Source of the DNA: Notolepis coatsorum | Lineage: Eukaryota > Chordata > Actinopteri > Aulopiformes > Paralepididae | DNA: 64,000 bases | NCBI GenBank assembly: GCA_963971535.1 | Contig: OZ020593.1 | Coordinates: 19,763,681-19,827,680, forward strand | Reading direction: 5' to 3' | Part shown: positions 20,924 through 30,848 of the stretch, one piece after another | Layout of the letters: every line of letters begins with the position of its first letter | Position numbering within the stretch: position 1 is the stretch's first letter | Made by a program: the position numbers and the translations under genes | The notes under the pieces: generated by a model | Database searches by the model: none | What the model was told of the DNA's origin: nothing | What the model saw: only the letters and a program-made list of their open reading frames with translations

Positions 20924-23900
20924 TCATAGGGTTGTAGGGTCATGGTCATCATCAATTGTGTCTGGGAGTCGAGGCAGTTCTATGAGCCTTGCCACGGGAC
21001 GGGTGTAAGTGCGACCCTGGACGAGCACTTCAGCTGCTCGGACCTTGCCGTCGGCACCGGTGATCACTTTGCTTACGCGGCCGGCCGGCCACATAGCTCT
21101 GGGCAGTGATTGATCAATAATCATGACGACTGTTCCTTCTGTCAAATTGTCTCTCTCCTTTACCCACTTCTGGCGGGTCTGTAGAGACGGTAGGTAGTGC
21201 AGTAGGAAACTGTTCCAAAACTTGTCGGCTAATACTTGGCTGTACCTCCACATTCGTCGGCCGTTCGCTTCTTCAGGCCGGTACATTGTCTGGGGTAATG
21301 TGGGATCTAGCCGCCCCATCAGGAGTGTGTTGGGGGTAACTGGGTCGATATCCGCCACATCACTGGAGACATATCCGAGGGGCTTCGAGTTAAGTACTCC
21401 CTCAATCTCCGTGAGGACTGTCATTAGGACTTCTTCCGCCACAGTCTGGGCCCCAAGTACTGCGTACAGGGCTGTCTTTATGGAGCGCACTTCTCGTTCC
21501 CAAGTGCCACCGAAGTGGGGTGCGTTTGGGGGGTTGAATTGGAAATCAACCTGTGCTGGAGCGAGGTGGGTCTTAAGTTCTGGGCCCATAGCTTGGAAGC
21601 TCTCTCTCAGCTCTCTTTCGCCGCCTTTAAAGTTTGTCCCATGATCGGACAATAGGGTAGACGGTCTTCCTTTCCGTGATATGAATCTACGGAAGGCCAT
21701 AAGGAATGAGTCTGTGCTCATGGTCGGGAGAAGCTCGATGTGTATCGCTCTGGTGGTCATGCATTTGAATACAATACCCCACCGCTTCTCGGTTCCTCTT
21801 CCTTTCTTTATGTGCAGCGGGCCAAAGCAGTCCATACCCGTTGAGTGGAATGGCTTGTCACCGATTCGGAGGCGACATGGAGGAAGGTCAGCCATCCTTG
21901 GTATGCTGGGCTGCGCGCGCCACTTGCGGCAGTCTAGACATGTTCGTTGGAAGCGTCGTACCGCCTCTCTTCCTTGTAGGATCCAGTAACGACGTCTGAT
22001 TTCCGCGAAGACTCTTTCTGCTCCTGCGTGATGTACATCCTCATCGTATTTCTTTATAATCAGCTCTGTGACCTTGTGTCGGCTGTTCAATACGATCGGG
22101 TATTTAATGTCATCTGGTAGATTGGGGGCTCTGCGTAGGCGACCACCCACTCTGATGAGGGTGTGAGCGTCGCTCTCGGGGGCCAGGTGAATTAATCTGC
22201 TGTCGGATGGGACGGGCTTTCCTCCCTGTAGACAGGCCAATTCATCGGGGAACGAGTCTCTCTGGGCTCGCTGCAGTAGAAGCAATTCTGCTTCCTCGTA
22301 GTTAGCTGCTGACATGTCAGCGGGGGACTTGCACTCCGGGTGGTACCGCAGGAATGTTCTTTGTTGTGCACTCTCTATGGACGTGCAATCGTTTATGTTA
22401 GGGTCGGTGGAGGCTACGGTGCTCAATCCACAGAACACAGACTTCTTAATTTCCACCTCCTCTGGACTTGCTTCCCTCGGGATAGGCATGGGCCACTGTC
22501 CTTCCGGGAGTCTTAGGAATGCGGGGCCGTCACTGTAGACATTGCGACGGGTGAGGTCATCCAGGGGCATCCCCCGGGTGATGACGTCAGCTGGGTTCTG
22601 TTTTGTATCAACGTAGCGCCACTCTGTTTCTCCGGTTAACTCTTCGGTTAAGTCTTGAATCTCGGTGACTCTGACTCCCACGAAGACTTTGTACTTGCAT
22701 GAGTCCGATTTGATCCAGGCGAGTACCGTCGTGGAATCTGACCACAGGATTGTTCTAGACACCGGTATGGTGAGCTCACGTTGGATGAGCGTGGCTAGGT
22801 GCGCTCCGGCTAGGGCTGCGCAGAGCTCTAGACGTGGGATAGATTGTTGCTTGCGTGGGGCTATTCTCGAGCGGGCGAGGACAAATGCTGTGTAGATCTC
22901 TCCCCCCTGGTCTTGGGCCCGTAAGTAGGCTACTGATCCGTATGCGACCTCTGGGGCGTCACTGAAGACGTGTAAGTCCATTTTACATGTCTCTGGCCTC
23001 ACCGTGGGTGGGAAGTAGCTTCGGCGCATATTAACGCCTGGGAGTGAGTGGAGCTCCATCTCCCACTCTCTCCAGGTGGATGCAAGGTGTGCGGGAATGG
23101 GGTCGTCCCAGCCCTGGTCCTTGTCCCACAATGCTCGTACAATCATTTTTGCCCTGGTGGTGTACGGTAGAATACATCCTAGCGGGTCATATTGTCGGGC
23201 GAGTGTTGTGTACACACTCCGTCTGGTGGTCGGCGCCGCCGCCGGCCTTCCCTGTTCCGTAGTCAGGGACTTGTGTCTGTAGTGAAGCGAATCTGTTTTG
23301 AATCGCCACACCAATCCCAGGGTCATCTCCTGGGCTTCTCCCGGGATTGTAGCCATCCAGGTCTCGCTGCTGGCTGCCTTGTCCTCGGAGGAGAGGCTGC
23401 GCAGTACTTGCGGATCGCTGCTGGCCCACTGCCTGAGATCAAAGCCGCCTTTGATCAATGAGGCGCGGAGTTTAATCAGGAGAGCCTCGGCTTCTTCCTG
23501 GGTTGAAAGGCTTTGTAGACAGTTGTCTACGTAGAAGCTGTTCTTTACGCTGTGTCGGACCTCTTCGTCCGCTGCTGGGTCCTCTGCTACATGTTTCTGT
23601 AGTGCAAATGTCGCACAGCAGGGGCTGCACGTCGTTCCGAAGGGGAGGACTTCCCATTGGTAGATGGCTGGGTGCTCATCTCCTGGCTTCTCTCTCCATA
23701 GGAACCGTAACAGGGGCTTGTCCGCCTCTACTAATCTCACCTGCAGGAACATTCCTTTAATGTCCCCGCTGATGGCCACCTTTTCCTGGCGGAAGCGGAG
23801 TAGAACGCCGAGTAGGGAGGGGCCGAGTGTGGGACCGGGCAGTAACTCTTTATTCAGATTTTGGGATCCGATCTGGTAGCTGCAGTTAAATACTATGCGG

Positions 23901-25444
23901 TCTTTACCGTTGTGATGGACCTTGTGGTGGGGCACGTACCACGATTCAGTGGTCTGGTCAGCCTCTTTAATGTCCATCTTTGTGACGTGGCCCGCTGTGA
24001 TGAGCTTCTCAATCTCAGCGCGGTATACACTCTCTTGGGCGGGGTTCTTGGCTAAGCGCCGCTCCGTGTTCAGCAGGTACCGTTCTATGGCGTCTGTCTT
24101 GGCGTGGAAAGTAGGCATTCCTTCTCGCCGCAGGAGTGGCGTGGCGTATCTCAACACGCCGTTGACCGGGACTCTCTTGGTCCCTGTCTCGAGGAGGTGA
24201 ATGGCGTAAATGTCATCTTTAGAGCGAATGTCTTTCTTTCCATTCTTAAAGGGCATTTGTTCCAAGCTCCATAGCCGCTCTACGTGTTGCAGGAGTGCGG
24301 TTTCTCCCTCTGTGACTCGGGAGTGGAGACATCTAGTGGCTGTACTTCGGTTGAGAGATTTGGCGAGCGGGCCTTGGAGAGTCCATCCCAAACGGGTCTC
24401 GACTGCTGCAGGACAGCCTCGGGGTCCGGTATGAACCCGGTCTATCGGGACAATGAGGTCTGCATGGTCGGAGCCTATCAACAGGGTCGGCATAGCATTG
24501 TCTATGAGCGGGATCGGTAACTTGCGCAGATGTGCATATTTCTCCATCAGCTTGGCGACGGGGCATGTGTACCGCGACAGTCCTATTTCTTGGCTGGTGA
24601 AAGCGTCTGCAATCTGGTACCGTCGCTCAGGCTGGCCGCTTGCTGCGATAGAGAATGAGACATTCTCGCCCTTTATCGTCTTCAAATCTCGTCTTATTGT
24701 CCGAATTGTCATTTGGGTTTTGCTTCCCCGCAGCCCTAGCTGGGCCGCAGCGGAGGCGAGCAGCAGGGTCTTCTCTGACCCGTCATCGAGGACGGCGTAA
24801 GTGTCCAGGACTTTATTCTGGTAGCTTAGTGTCACACGCACTACTTTTAGGAGTACTCGGGCTCCACTGCTGCTGGCGGGATCGATGTACATGACGCTCG
24901 CTTTGCGGCTGGATGGTGCAGGTGAAGGGCGCCGTCTGTTACTGTCGTGAAGTATGTCCAGATGGGCTCCATCGCACTTGGTGCACCTTTTCTTTAAGCG
25001 GCATTCAGCTGCCATGTGTGAGCGCGCACAGCGAAAACAGCGCTTGTTGGACTTTATCCATTGACCTGTTTCCTCCGCGTTCAGCTTGGGGAAGGAGTCA
25101 CATTGCGCTAGCCAGTGTTCTTTCTCACAGTAGGGGCACACTATCTTCCACTTCTCCGTTCTGGAGGGGGTACTGTGGCTCCTGCTGCTCGGTACTGACT
25201 CCGATTGGTGCATCACAGTCACCGATCTTCTTCCATCATTTAGTCGTCTGGTTCCTTCTCTGGAGCCAGGGGTGCTCCGTCCGAATGTATCTAGCCGTAG
25301 GCTGCTGACTTCTCTCGCCAGGAAGTCTGCTAGATCGAGGAGGTTCGGTTCGGGGCCATTCGGGTCTCTGTGGTCCCTCTGCCTGACGAGCGGGCGGCAG
25401 CTTCTCCAGGATCCTTTCCACATTTGAGTTGGCGTAAAGTTCAT
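20924..25444 (-). CDS. BEL/Pao pol polyprotein (protease, RT, RNase H, integrase)
   Basis: This 1506-codon frame begins with zinc-knuckle-like Cys/His motifs (about residues 103-166, CPYCEKEHWLAQC and CFRCARSHMAAEC). An aspartic protease core follows (VLDDGS, about 218-223). RT includes GDIKGMF (about 560) and FYVDNC (about 637-642), where BEL elements often carry YVDN/YVDD. RNase H has FSDAPE (827-832), RLEL (871-874), WSDST (901-905) and NPAD (950-953). Integrase has an HHCC-type region (about 1138-1175) and acidic residues near D1205, D1267 and E1316. The C-terminus resembles the domain usual after BEL integrases. It is uninterrupted. The listed ATG lies in out-of-frame gag sequence; genuine pol similarity starts near residue 20. 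It lies in the +1 frame relative to gag. Confidence 0.95.
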   Translation of the reverse strand: MNFTPTQMWKGSWRSCRPLVRQRDHRDPNGPEPNLLDLADFLAREVSSLRLDTFGRSTPGSREGTRRLNDGRRSVTVMHQSESVPSSRSHSTPSRTEKWKIVCPYCEKEHWLAQCDSFPKLNAEETGQWIKSNKRCFRCARSHMAAECRLKKRCTKCDGAHLDILHDSNRRRPSPAPSSRKASVMYIDPASSSGARVLLKVVRVTLSYQNKVLDTYAVLDDGSEKTLLLASAAAQLGLRGSKTQMTIRTIRRDLKTIKGENVSFSIAASGQPERRYQIADAFTSQEIGLSRYTCPVAKLMEKYAHLRKLPIPLIDNAMPTLLIGSDHADLIVPIDRVHTGPRGCPAAVETRLGWTLQGPLAKSLNRSTATRCLHSRVTEGETALLQHVERLWSLEQMPFKNGKKDIRSKDDIYAIHLLETGTKRVPVNGVLRYATPLLRREGMPTFHAKTDAIERYLLNTERRLAKNPAQESVYRAEIEKLITAGHVTKMDIKEADQTTESWYVPHHKVHHNGKDRIVFNCSYQIGSQNLNKELLPGPTLGPSLLGVLLRFRQEKVAISGDIKGMFLQVRLVEADKPLLRFLWREKPGDEHPAIYQWEVLPFGTTCSPCCATFALQKHVAEDPAADEEVRHSVKNSFYVDNCLQSLSTQEEAEALLIKLRASLIKGGFDLRQWASSDPQVLRSLSSEDKAASSETWMATIPGEAQEMTLGLVWRFKTDSLHYRHKSLTTEQGRPAAAPTTRRSVYTTLARQYDPLGCILPYTTRAKMIVRALWDKDQGWDDPIPAHLASTWREWEMELHSLPGVNMRRSYFPPTVRPETCKMDLHVFSDAPEVAYGSVAYLRAQDQGGEIYTAFVLARSRIAPRKQQSIPRLELCAALAGAHLATLIQRELTIPVSRTILWSDSTTVLAWIKSDSCKYKVFVGVRVTEIQDLTEELTGETEWRYVDTKQNPADVITRGMPLDDLTRRNVYSDGPAFLRLPEGQWPMPIPREASPEEVEIKKSVFCGLSTVASTDPNINDCTSIESAQQRTFLRYHPECKSPADMSAANYEEAELLLLQRAQRDSFPDELACLQGGKPVPSDSRLIHLAPESDAHTLIRVGGRLRRAPNLPDDIKYPIVLNSRHKVTELIIKKYDEDVHHAGAERVFAEIRRRYWILQGREAVRRFQRTCLDCRKWRAQPSIPRMADLPPCRLRIGDKPFHSTGMDCFGPLHIKKGRGTEKRWGIVFKCMTTRAIHIELLPTMSTDSFLMAFRRFISRKGRPSTLLSDHGTNFKGGERELRESFQAMGPELKTHLAPAQVDFQFNPPNAPHFGGTWEREVRSIKTALYAVLGAQTVAEEVLMTVLTEIEGVLNSKPLGYVSSDVADIDPVTPNTLLMGRLDPTLPQTMYRPEEANGRRMWRYSQVLADKFWNSFLLHYLPSLQTRQKWVKERDNLTEGTVVMIIDQSLPRAMWPAGRVSKVITGADGKVRAAEVLVQGRTYTRPVARLIELPRLPDTIDDDHDPTTL

Positions 25445-27041
25445 ACTTCCCCTTCTCTCTTTGCGCTCCCAACATCCCTACCAGGGACTGCACTCTGATG
25501 GACAGGTCGTCCAGTGCTCGATTGTCTATTGCTGGGGGTAAGCGGTCGATGTGTCGGATCTCCTGGATCACGTAATCCCATATGCGCCCATACCTCTGGT
25601 CCAATGCTACCAGCGCTGCTGTGTATGGGGTGGTGGAAGTCGCGTAGGCGAGCGCTATATTATGTGCGCGGGGCACCTTTAAGTGCTGCAGTAGGATGGC
25701 GTTTTTGTGGCGTTCATCCAATACATCCACCAACATGGTCTCCAGACACATGCGGAGTTCTGTATACTGGGCCCGGTTCTCTTGGGTGAAGTCGGGTACC
25801 ATAGGCGTGCCAATGTATGACGCTGACTGTGGATACATCGGCGAGCGTTGGGGGAGAGGCCTCCTAGGCGAGTCTCCTCCCGCTCCTTGGTATGGGCTGG
25901 TACCGGCAGTGTACCATGGCCCGCTTGTCCAGGTGCTGTTCCTCGGTGCGGGTCGTGCGTCGTGCTCACCCGTGTATAGAGTCGGGGGTCTGTAGCGCAG
26001 CTCCGCGGGAGTATAGCCTGGGCTGTACCGGACCTCCTGGTCCGGTAGAGTACTGTGCTGTCTTCGGGCGCGGTTCTCCTCCTCTTCCTCTTCGTCTTCA
26101 GTTAGGTCATCCAGTGCTTGTAGTCTCTGGTTTAGCCTCTCCACAGGATATGCTGCTCCTTCCCGGTTGCTAGGTCTCGCTTGGACCGGTGGGGGGAGGT
26201 GGTCTGTGGGGGGTATAGACCTCGTCTGTTGGTCAAGTTCAGGGTTGTTTACTCGGCTAGGGGATGCCGCCCTGGAGGTGTGTCTAGACGAGTTCCTGGA
26301 GCCTCTGGCGGAGGGAGAGGGTGTTGTCCGTCTGATCAGCTGTTCTATTAGTTGCGCTTGCTGTCTGTCGCGCTCTGCGTCCCGTAGAGCACCAGCAGCT
26401 GCTCGCTGGCTGTCTGCTCGGTCTCGGGCCACATTCTCTTCCATCTGAATGCGTCTTATTTCCAGGCGTATGTGCTCTTCTTCGCTCCGTTGCTGTAGCT
26501 GCAATCGATCGCGTTCACCCTGGAGTCTATCGCGTTCAGTAGAGGCTTTCAGGCTGACGAGGAATGCCTGCTGTAGGGTCCTCTCTGCCTCGCTGGGAGA
26601 AGGCGGTTGTATAGGGGAGCCTTCCCTCGGGGTACTCCTTGCGGAGCCTTGGAGCTCTATCTCCACGGTGCTCTCCCCGTCTTCTTCCGTGCCGAGTTCT
26701 CTCTCGGTAGCGTTGTATTCCTCCCGGGACTCATCGGGGACTACTTCTTCAGTACTGGCGGGGTGTGAAGTCATGTCTGGTTCCCACTGGTCCCCACCGT
26801 GAACTTGGTCAGTTACATTAGAGCCCGTAGGGGCCTCTATGGTCGGGGTAGTCTGGGCGTTGGGGTTAGACATACTTTTACTTTCTAGTTTTACCGCGTT
26901 TACTGTTAGTAGAAGACTAGGTTGTTGACTGACAGCGTAAGCCTCTAAGTACTGAGGGAGCCGTCGTTCGCGCTGCGGGCGTTGGTTAGGAGGATCGTTT
27001 CGTGGAGTGTTCATCATAGGCCATTTCAATATTAATAACAC
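25236..27041 (-). CDS. BEL/Pao gag-like ORF
   Basis: The 601-codon frame starts just inside the 5' LTR; a second ATG pair at MMNTPRND could be the true start. Residues about 160-245 are Glu/Arg/Gln-rich and likely coiled coil. Residues about 400-545 (from VPDFTQENRAQYTELRMCLE to SNVERILEKLPP) match the capsid-like gag segment of BEL elements. After about 25392 the frame loses similarity and runs to a stop at 25236, while the matching continuation is in the pol frame. Most BEL elements have one gag-pol ORF, so this copy has either a 1-bp indel or uses +1 frameshifting. Confidence 0.9.
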   Translation of the reverse strand: MLLILKWPMMNTPRNDPPNQRPQRERRLPQYLEAYAVSQQPSLLLTVNAVKLESKSMSNPNAQTTPTIEAPTGSNVTDQVHGGDQWEPDMTSHPASTEEVVPDESREEYNATERELGTEEDGESTVEIELQGSARSTPREGSPIQPPSPSEAERTLQQAFLVSLKASTERDRLQGERDRLQLQQRSEEEHIRLEIRRIQMEENVARDRADSQRAAAGALRDAERDRQQAQLIEQLIRRTTPSPSARGSRNSSRHTSRAASPSRVNNPELDQQTRSIPPTDHLPPPVQARPSNREGAAYPVERLNQRLQALDDLTEDEEEEEENRARRQHSTLPDQEVRYSPGYTPAELRYRPPTLYTGEHDARPAPRNSTWTSGPWYTAGTSPYQGAGGDSPRRPLPQRSPMYPQSASYIGTPMVPDFTQENRAQYTELRMCLETMLVDVLDERHKNAILLQHLKVPRAHNIALAYATSTTPYTAALVALDQRYGRIWDYVIQEIRHIDRLPPAIDNRALDDLSIRVQSLVGMLGAQREKGKYELYANSNVERILEKLPPARQAEGPQRPEWPRTEPPRSSRLPGERSQQPTARYIRTEHPWLQRRNQTTK

Positions 27042-27066
27042 TATATTAATATTACACTAATTACCA

Positions 27067-27083
27067 TCCGGCTCGAAGGACCA
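27067..27083 (-). promoter_or_regulatory. primer-binding site complementary to tRNA-Tyr
   Basis: Plus-strand TCCGGCTCGAAGGACCA equals the 3' end of vertebrate tRNA-Tyr including CCA. On the element strand it reads TGGTCCTTCGAGCCGGA, two bases from the 5' LTR. It would prime minus-strand cDNA synthesis. Confidence 0.88.
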
Positions 27084-27085
27084 AT

Positions 27086-28520
27086 TGTAACTGAGGGGTA
27101 CAATTCCCTGACTGTATTACTAGATATGATACTTACTACCACTACCTTTGTACTTAATATTCGGCCACCCAGTACACGGCATAAATATATTATCATGAAC
27201 ACTCTCACGTAGATGAAACGGATCCAACACAAATGTACGAATTAGAAACAGGTCTTTATTTCCTACACAGCGATGGTGTGTAGAATAAGCACTTAATCAC
27301 TTAATTACATTTATGAATTGAAATAGTATGCACTTTTATGGCAAGGAGTATTCGTCGGTATATCAATAGATAATGTCCAATCTCTGAAGGCGCAGGTGGT
27401 AAATATACGACCTGGAATAGTTAAGGAATAACAGCAATGATACTTTAATGATTATAGGCTGGATACACTAGAGGGGGTTAATCCGGTCGCTTGTAAGCCG
27501 ACAGGAGTAGGAGGGGGGGGGGGGTAGAATCCAGCTGCCTCGTCCGGCCAAGGGTATCCCAGGAGAACCCACTGTAGTGCCGTTCAATGCGCCGGCGATC
27601 CTTGGACCACAGATGAAAGCAGGTGGACTCTTTGTGGGCCGGCTCTCTCCGGTCCACGGGGGAGAGATGTGGAGAGACCTCGTCTTGCAGAGCGTCTCCT
27701 CACCTTGCGTCCTCTCCAGGGGGGGGGGGTTCCAACACACGGTAGTGTCGGGGGTCTTTATCCATAGAATAATCAAAGTATCCAAAGCATAATCCGTGCC
27801 TGGGAAGGCGGGCTGTCGTCGGTAGAATAATCCGGTATACAGGTCCACTCGCTCGTCGGCTCTGGGGCTCCTCGGGTGCAGCTTCACATAGGGTCAACCA
27901 CCCTGGGTAAGCAGCCAGTTCTCTGCCCGAAACGATGGGGTACTGACTACGGTAGTATTCTCACCGCACGAAGCACTATATATTAACAGACTATTATTAG
28001 CTTAATAGACTACGTCCAACTCGACGATATAGTGCCAAATATGACTATTCAAATATTAATATACACGATGTCTCAATACCGATGGTAGGCCGAACTTGGC
28101 CTTACTCCCACACGTGGCATCGCGGGGAGGCTTTACGTCTGTGACTCTATTGGAGGGTAAGAAACTGGACTGAAAAGAAAGTCCTACTTTAGTAGCGCAG
28201 TATATATACGCACTATGAACACATAGTCCCATTAGTGGTGCGGTAGCCAGATTCCTACGCGGAACTAGGACTTGTTCGTACATGTCGAGCGGTACGTTTG
28301 AACTGGGTCTGAGGGGTATGGCAGCCTGGCACCAAGGTCTCGACCAATAGTAGAATGGAGACTATTATGGGATGTTCAGTAGGCTAGAATGGATATTCAA
28401 TGCATATTGTACAAGGAATATACAAGGGATATCAGGGAATATTAGAGAATATACAAATACAATTAAATATATATATATAAATAAATATATATATTCGGTT
28501 TAATCTGGCCCTTCACAACA
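27086..28520 (-). repeat. 5' LTR of the BEL/Pao element
   Basis: Same length and termini as 19380-20814. It would hold promoter and transcription start for the minus-strand element. An AT-rich TATATATATA block near 28467-28496 lies close to its 5' tip. Confidence 0.97.
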
Positions 28521-28814
28521 GCTAGGTTAAACACAGGTTTTTGTTTTTTAAGGGAGTATCGGATGGGTATCGGTATTGGCAGATACTCAAGGCTGTGATA
28601 TCAGTATCGGACATGAATAAGTGGTATCGTGCCATCCCTAAAAGGAACTGATACAACTGTGTTGTAGTTGTTTAGCGTTGATTTCATCCATGCAACTATG
28701 TTGGTGGTTATTGTTTATTGACTCTATAGAACTGTGTTGTGGTTTAATTTTTATTCCATACATACAACTCTGTTTACCTTTTATTATTGACTTAAATTGT
28801 TAATCCCTGTCCAA

Positions 28815-29748
28815 TGTGACTACCATCACAAAAGTGATGCTACTTAACCCACCTTCGTGCATATCAGAGGATCTGACATGGTCAACACACATAGACACAG
28901 TAGTAAAGAAAGCGAAGCAGCGCCTCTACCACCTGAGACAGTTAAGGAAGTTCAGAGTATCGGGGAAGATACTCCAGTCCTTCTACTCAGGAGCTGTAGA
29001 GAGCATCTTGACCGGAAACATCACTGCCTGGTATGGAAACAGCACGGCACAGGACAAGAAGGCCCTACAGAGAGTGGTGCGCTCAGCCGAGCGTACCACG
29101 GGTATTGCGCTACCTACCCTGCAGGTTCTATACAACAAGAGGTGCAAATCCAGAGCCTGCAGAATAATGAAAGACCCCCACCACCCCAATAACAGCCTGT
29201 TCCAGCTGCTGAGGTCAGGCAGACGCCTGCGAACCCCAGCTACTAGGACGGAGAGGCTTAGGCTCAGCTTCTTCCCCCAGGCCATCAGAGCCTTGAACAA
29301 TGAACATTGAGAGCCACAGAAACAACTATCCACACACAAGCACACACAAGCACACACACGACACGCACGCTGAGCACGCTCACACACTAGCAGCCACTTT
29401 AACACTCATGCCGCACACACGCACACTTATGGCCAAGAGGAAAGGCCACTTTAAATTAGTATAACAACAGGAACAGTGTATGCACTACTAAAGCTACCTA
29501 GCATGTCCTATATGCTCTGTAAATACTATTTACAGATACCGAGATGTCACACCATGTTACCTGTTTATTGCACTGTTGTTTTTATTGGATTTTATTATAT
29601 GTTGTACCACTGTATTTTTATTGGATTCTATTATATGTTGTACCACTGTATTGCACATCGTCGCGGCCCCGCGGGCAAGACCACCCGCATTTCATTGTAT
29701 ACCTGTATGCCGTGACAATTAAAACTCTTGACTTGACTTGACTTGACT
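28815..29748 (+). mobile_element. 5'-truncated LINE, C-terminal ORF end and 3'UTR
   Basis: The frame reads ISEDLTWSTHIDTVVKKAKQ then RLYHLRQLRKFRV, and later KALQRVVRSAERTTGIALPT and LRLSFFPQAIRALN. This is the C-terminal end of a common fish LINE ORF2 beyond the RT catalytic region. The 3'UTR ends in AATTAAAACTCTTGACTTGA with a tandem TTGAC tail at 29727-29748. It lies inside element A, right of the hAT. It is truncated and inactive. Confidence 0.85.
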
Positions 29749-30848
29749 TCTCGGTCTCATGCATTGACAAAACCAATGATGATATGAGGACATGAAAATG
29801 GACATTTGTGAAATGTTCAAGTTCCTGAAGCATGTAATGTGTATTGCACTTAAACTTTTTGAATGTTTAATGTTTTTAACATTTGTGATATTTGAATGTT
29901 CCTGACGAAGCTTGTAACCTACCGTGCCAAATGATTGACGGAGCTAGAGCCCCGGGAGTCGGTGTTGTATTTGTACAACACTGTGTACTTCGGCGCACAC
30001 CTCACATATCGGCATGGCTATCGACAGGCAACAAATAGGGCTTTAATTCGATATATATATATTGTATTAGAATATATGCACACCCGAGCCGGTAGAGGTT
30101 GCCAAAGTGCAAATCTTCCTCAAGAGGGCCCACATGTGGGCCCTCGCATGTTAACATGTTTTACTTTTGTGATATTTGAATGAATTGAAGAATATTTTTG
30201 TTGACCACTTGAAAAGATTGTAATAAAAACATTGTTCAGTTTTCTTTTGTCTGAACTGCATTGTGTAACATTTTAAATAGACTTTTAACTACTCTCATCA
30301 TTTGGGGCGACCATTTGTCATGCGGGGTAACCAATGATTGTCAATAACTGTACTAAATTCAAAATAGAATATCCATCAGTTTTGGCTCAAATATTAATCA
30401 CTGGTATACTATGCTTAAGTGGATACTATCTGTACACATTTTAAATCAGTTTTATGGGTTTTAGAGCATATATGGGTATTGTAACTGCATTACGAGGGAG
30501 ACACTGCCATTATAGAATAAACTTGTGAAATCATGGTTTACAAAAAATTAAAGGGCACACAAGCCTGTCTTTCTTAAGATGTATATTTAATTACTGATAC
30601 CTGTTAAAATATTAGTAATTTTAAGGAAATATATTAATTTTGAGATAAATTACGGTCGCCCCAAATGACTTTTATTAAGGCCATGTCCTATTAATTCAAT
30701 TTTAAAAACACTAAAATCTCTTAATTTGGGTTTTTTGCATAAATGCATGTATACACTACATTCCAAATGTTTGAAAAATGGCCAAATATATCCTTATTTT
30801 TTGTATTTTAAAATTGGCCTATTGAAAAGTCTTATCCGTCAATGACCC
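29749..30848. other. right portion of element A, no gene
   Basis: AT-rich sequence with GGGGCGACC at 30303 and its inverse near 30653. No catalytic transposase domain was found in any frame. Confidence 0.5.

Larger units (their letters stand above)
19380..28520 (-). mobile_element. near-complete BEL/Pao LTR retrotransposon
   Basis: Two 1435-bp LTRs bracket a 6271-bp internal region, and the 5-bp target repeat GCTAG lies on both sides (19375-19379, 28521-28525). On the minus strand the order is 5' LTR, tRNA-Tyr-type primer site, gag, then pol with protease, RT, RNase H and integrase, purine tract and 3' LTR. The gag-pol domain order and sequence are of the BEL/Pao superfamily. No env-like ORF is present. 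I saw one base difference between the LTRs (20513 A versus 28219 C), implying a recent insertion. It inserted into the hAT element. Confidence 0.95.
18323..28640 (+). mobile_element. hAT transposon (deletion derivative) interrupted by BEL/Pao
   Basis: The termini TAGGGATGGCAC and GTGCCATCCCTA form a 12-bp perfect TIR, flanked by the 8-bp duplication AAAGGAAC (18315-18322 and 28641-28648), the hAT hallmark. CGATACTCAGTATCGGTATT-type subterminal sequence lies at both ends. Removing the BEL and its duplicated target leaves only about 1.2 kb, so most of the transposase has been deleted. Confidence 0.9.
16063..30848 (+). mobile_element. DNA transposon 'A' (TIR GGGTCAATGACG), carrying nested insertions
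   Basis: The left end GGGTCAATGACG and the right end CGTCAATGACCC are 12-bp inverted repeats with one mismatch, flanked by ATGT on both sides (16059-16062, 30849-30852). The host LINE 3'UTR is continuous once the 14.8 kb is removed. GGGGCGACC-type motifs are scattered near both ends (about 16249, 16456, 16804, 16823, 30303; inverted at about 30653) and could be subterminal transposase sites. It contains a truncated transposase-like gene (17122-17607), a hAT with a BEL inside, and a LINE. A 4-bp TSD would suit Sola-like elements, but I cannot assign the superfamily. Confidence 0.82.

Noticed and set aside
21222..26802. Numerous plus-strand ORFs of 60-140 codons
   Set aside because: They are antisense shadows of the BEL gag and pol genes.
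20815..27085. Search for an env-like gene in the BEL element
   Set aside because: Gag and pol occupy the internal region, and no extra ORF with a signal peptide or membrane anchor exists.
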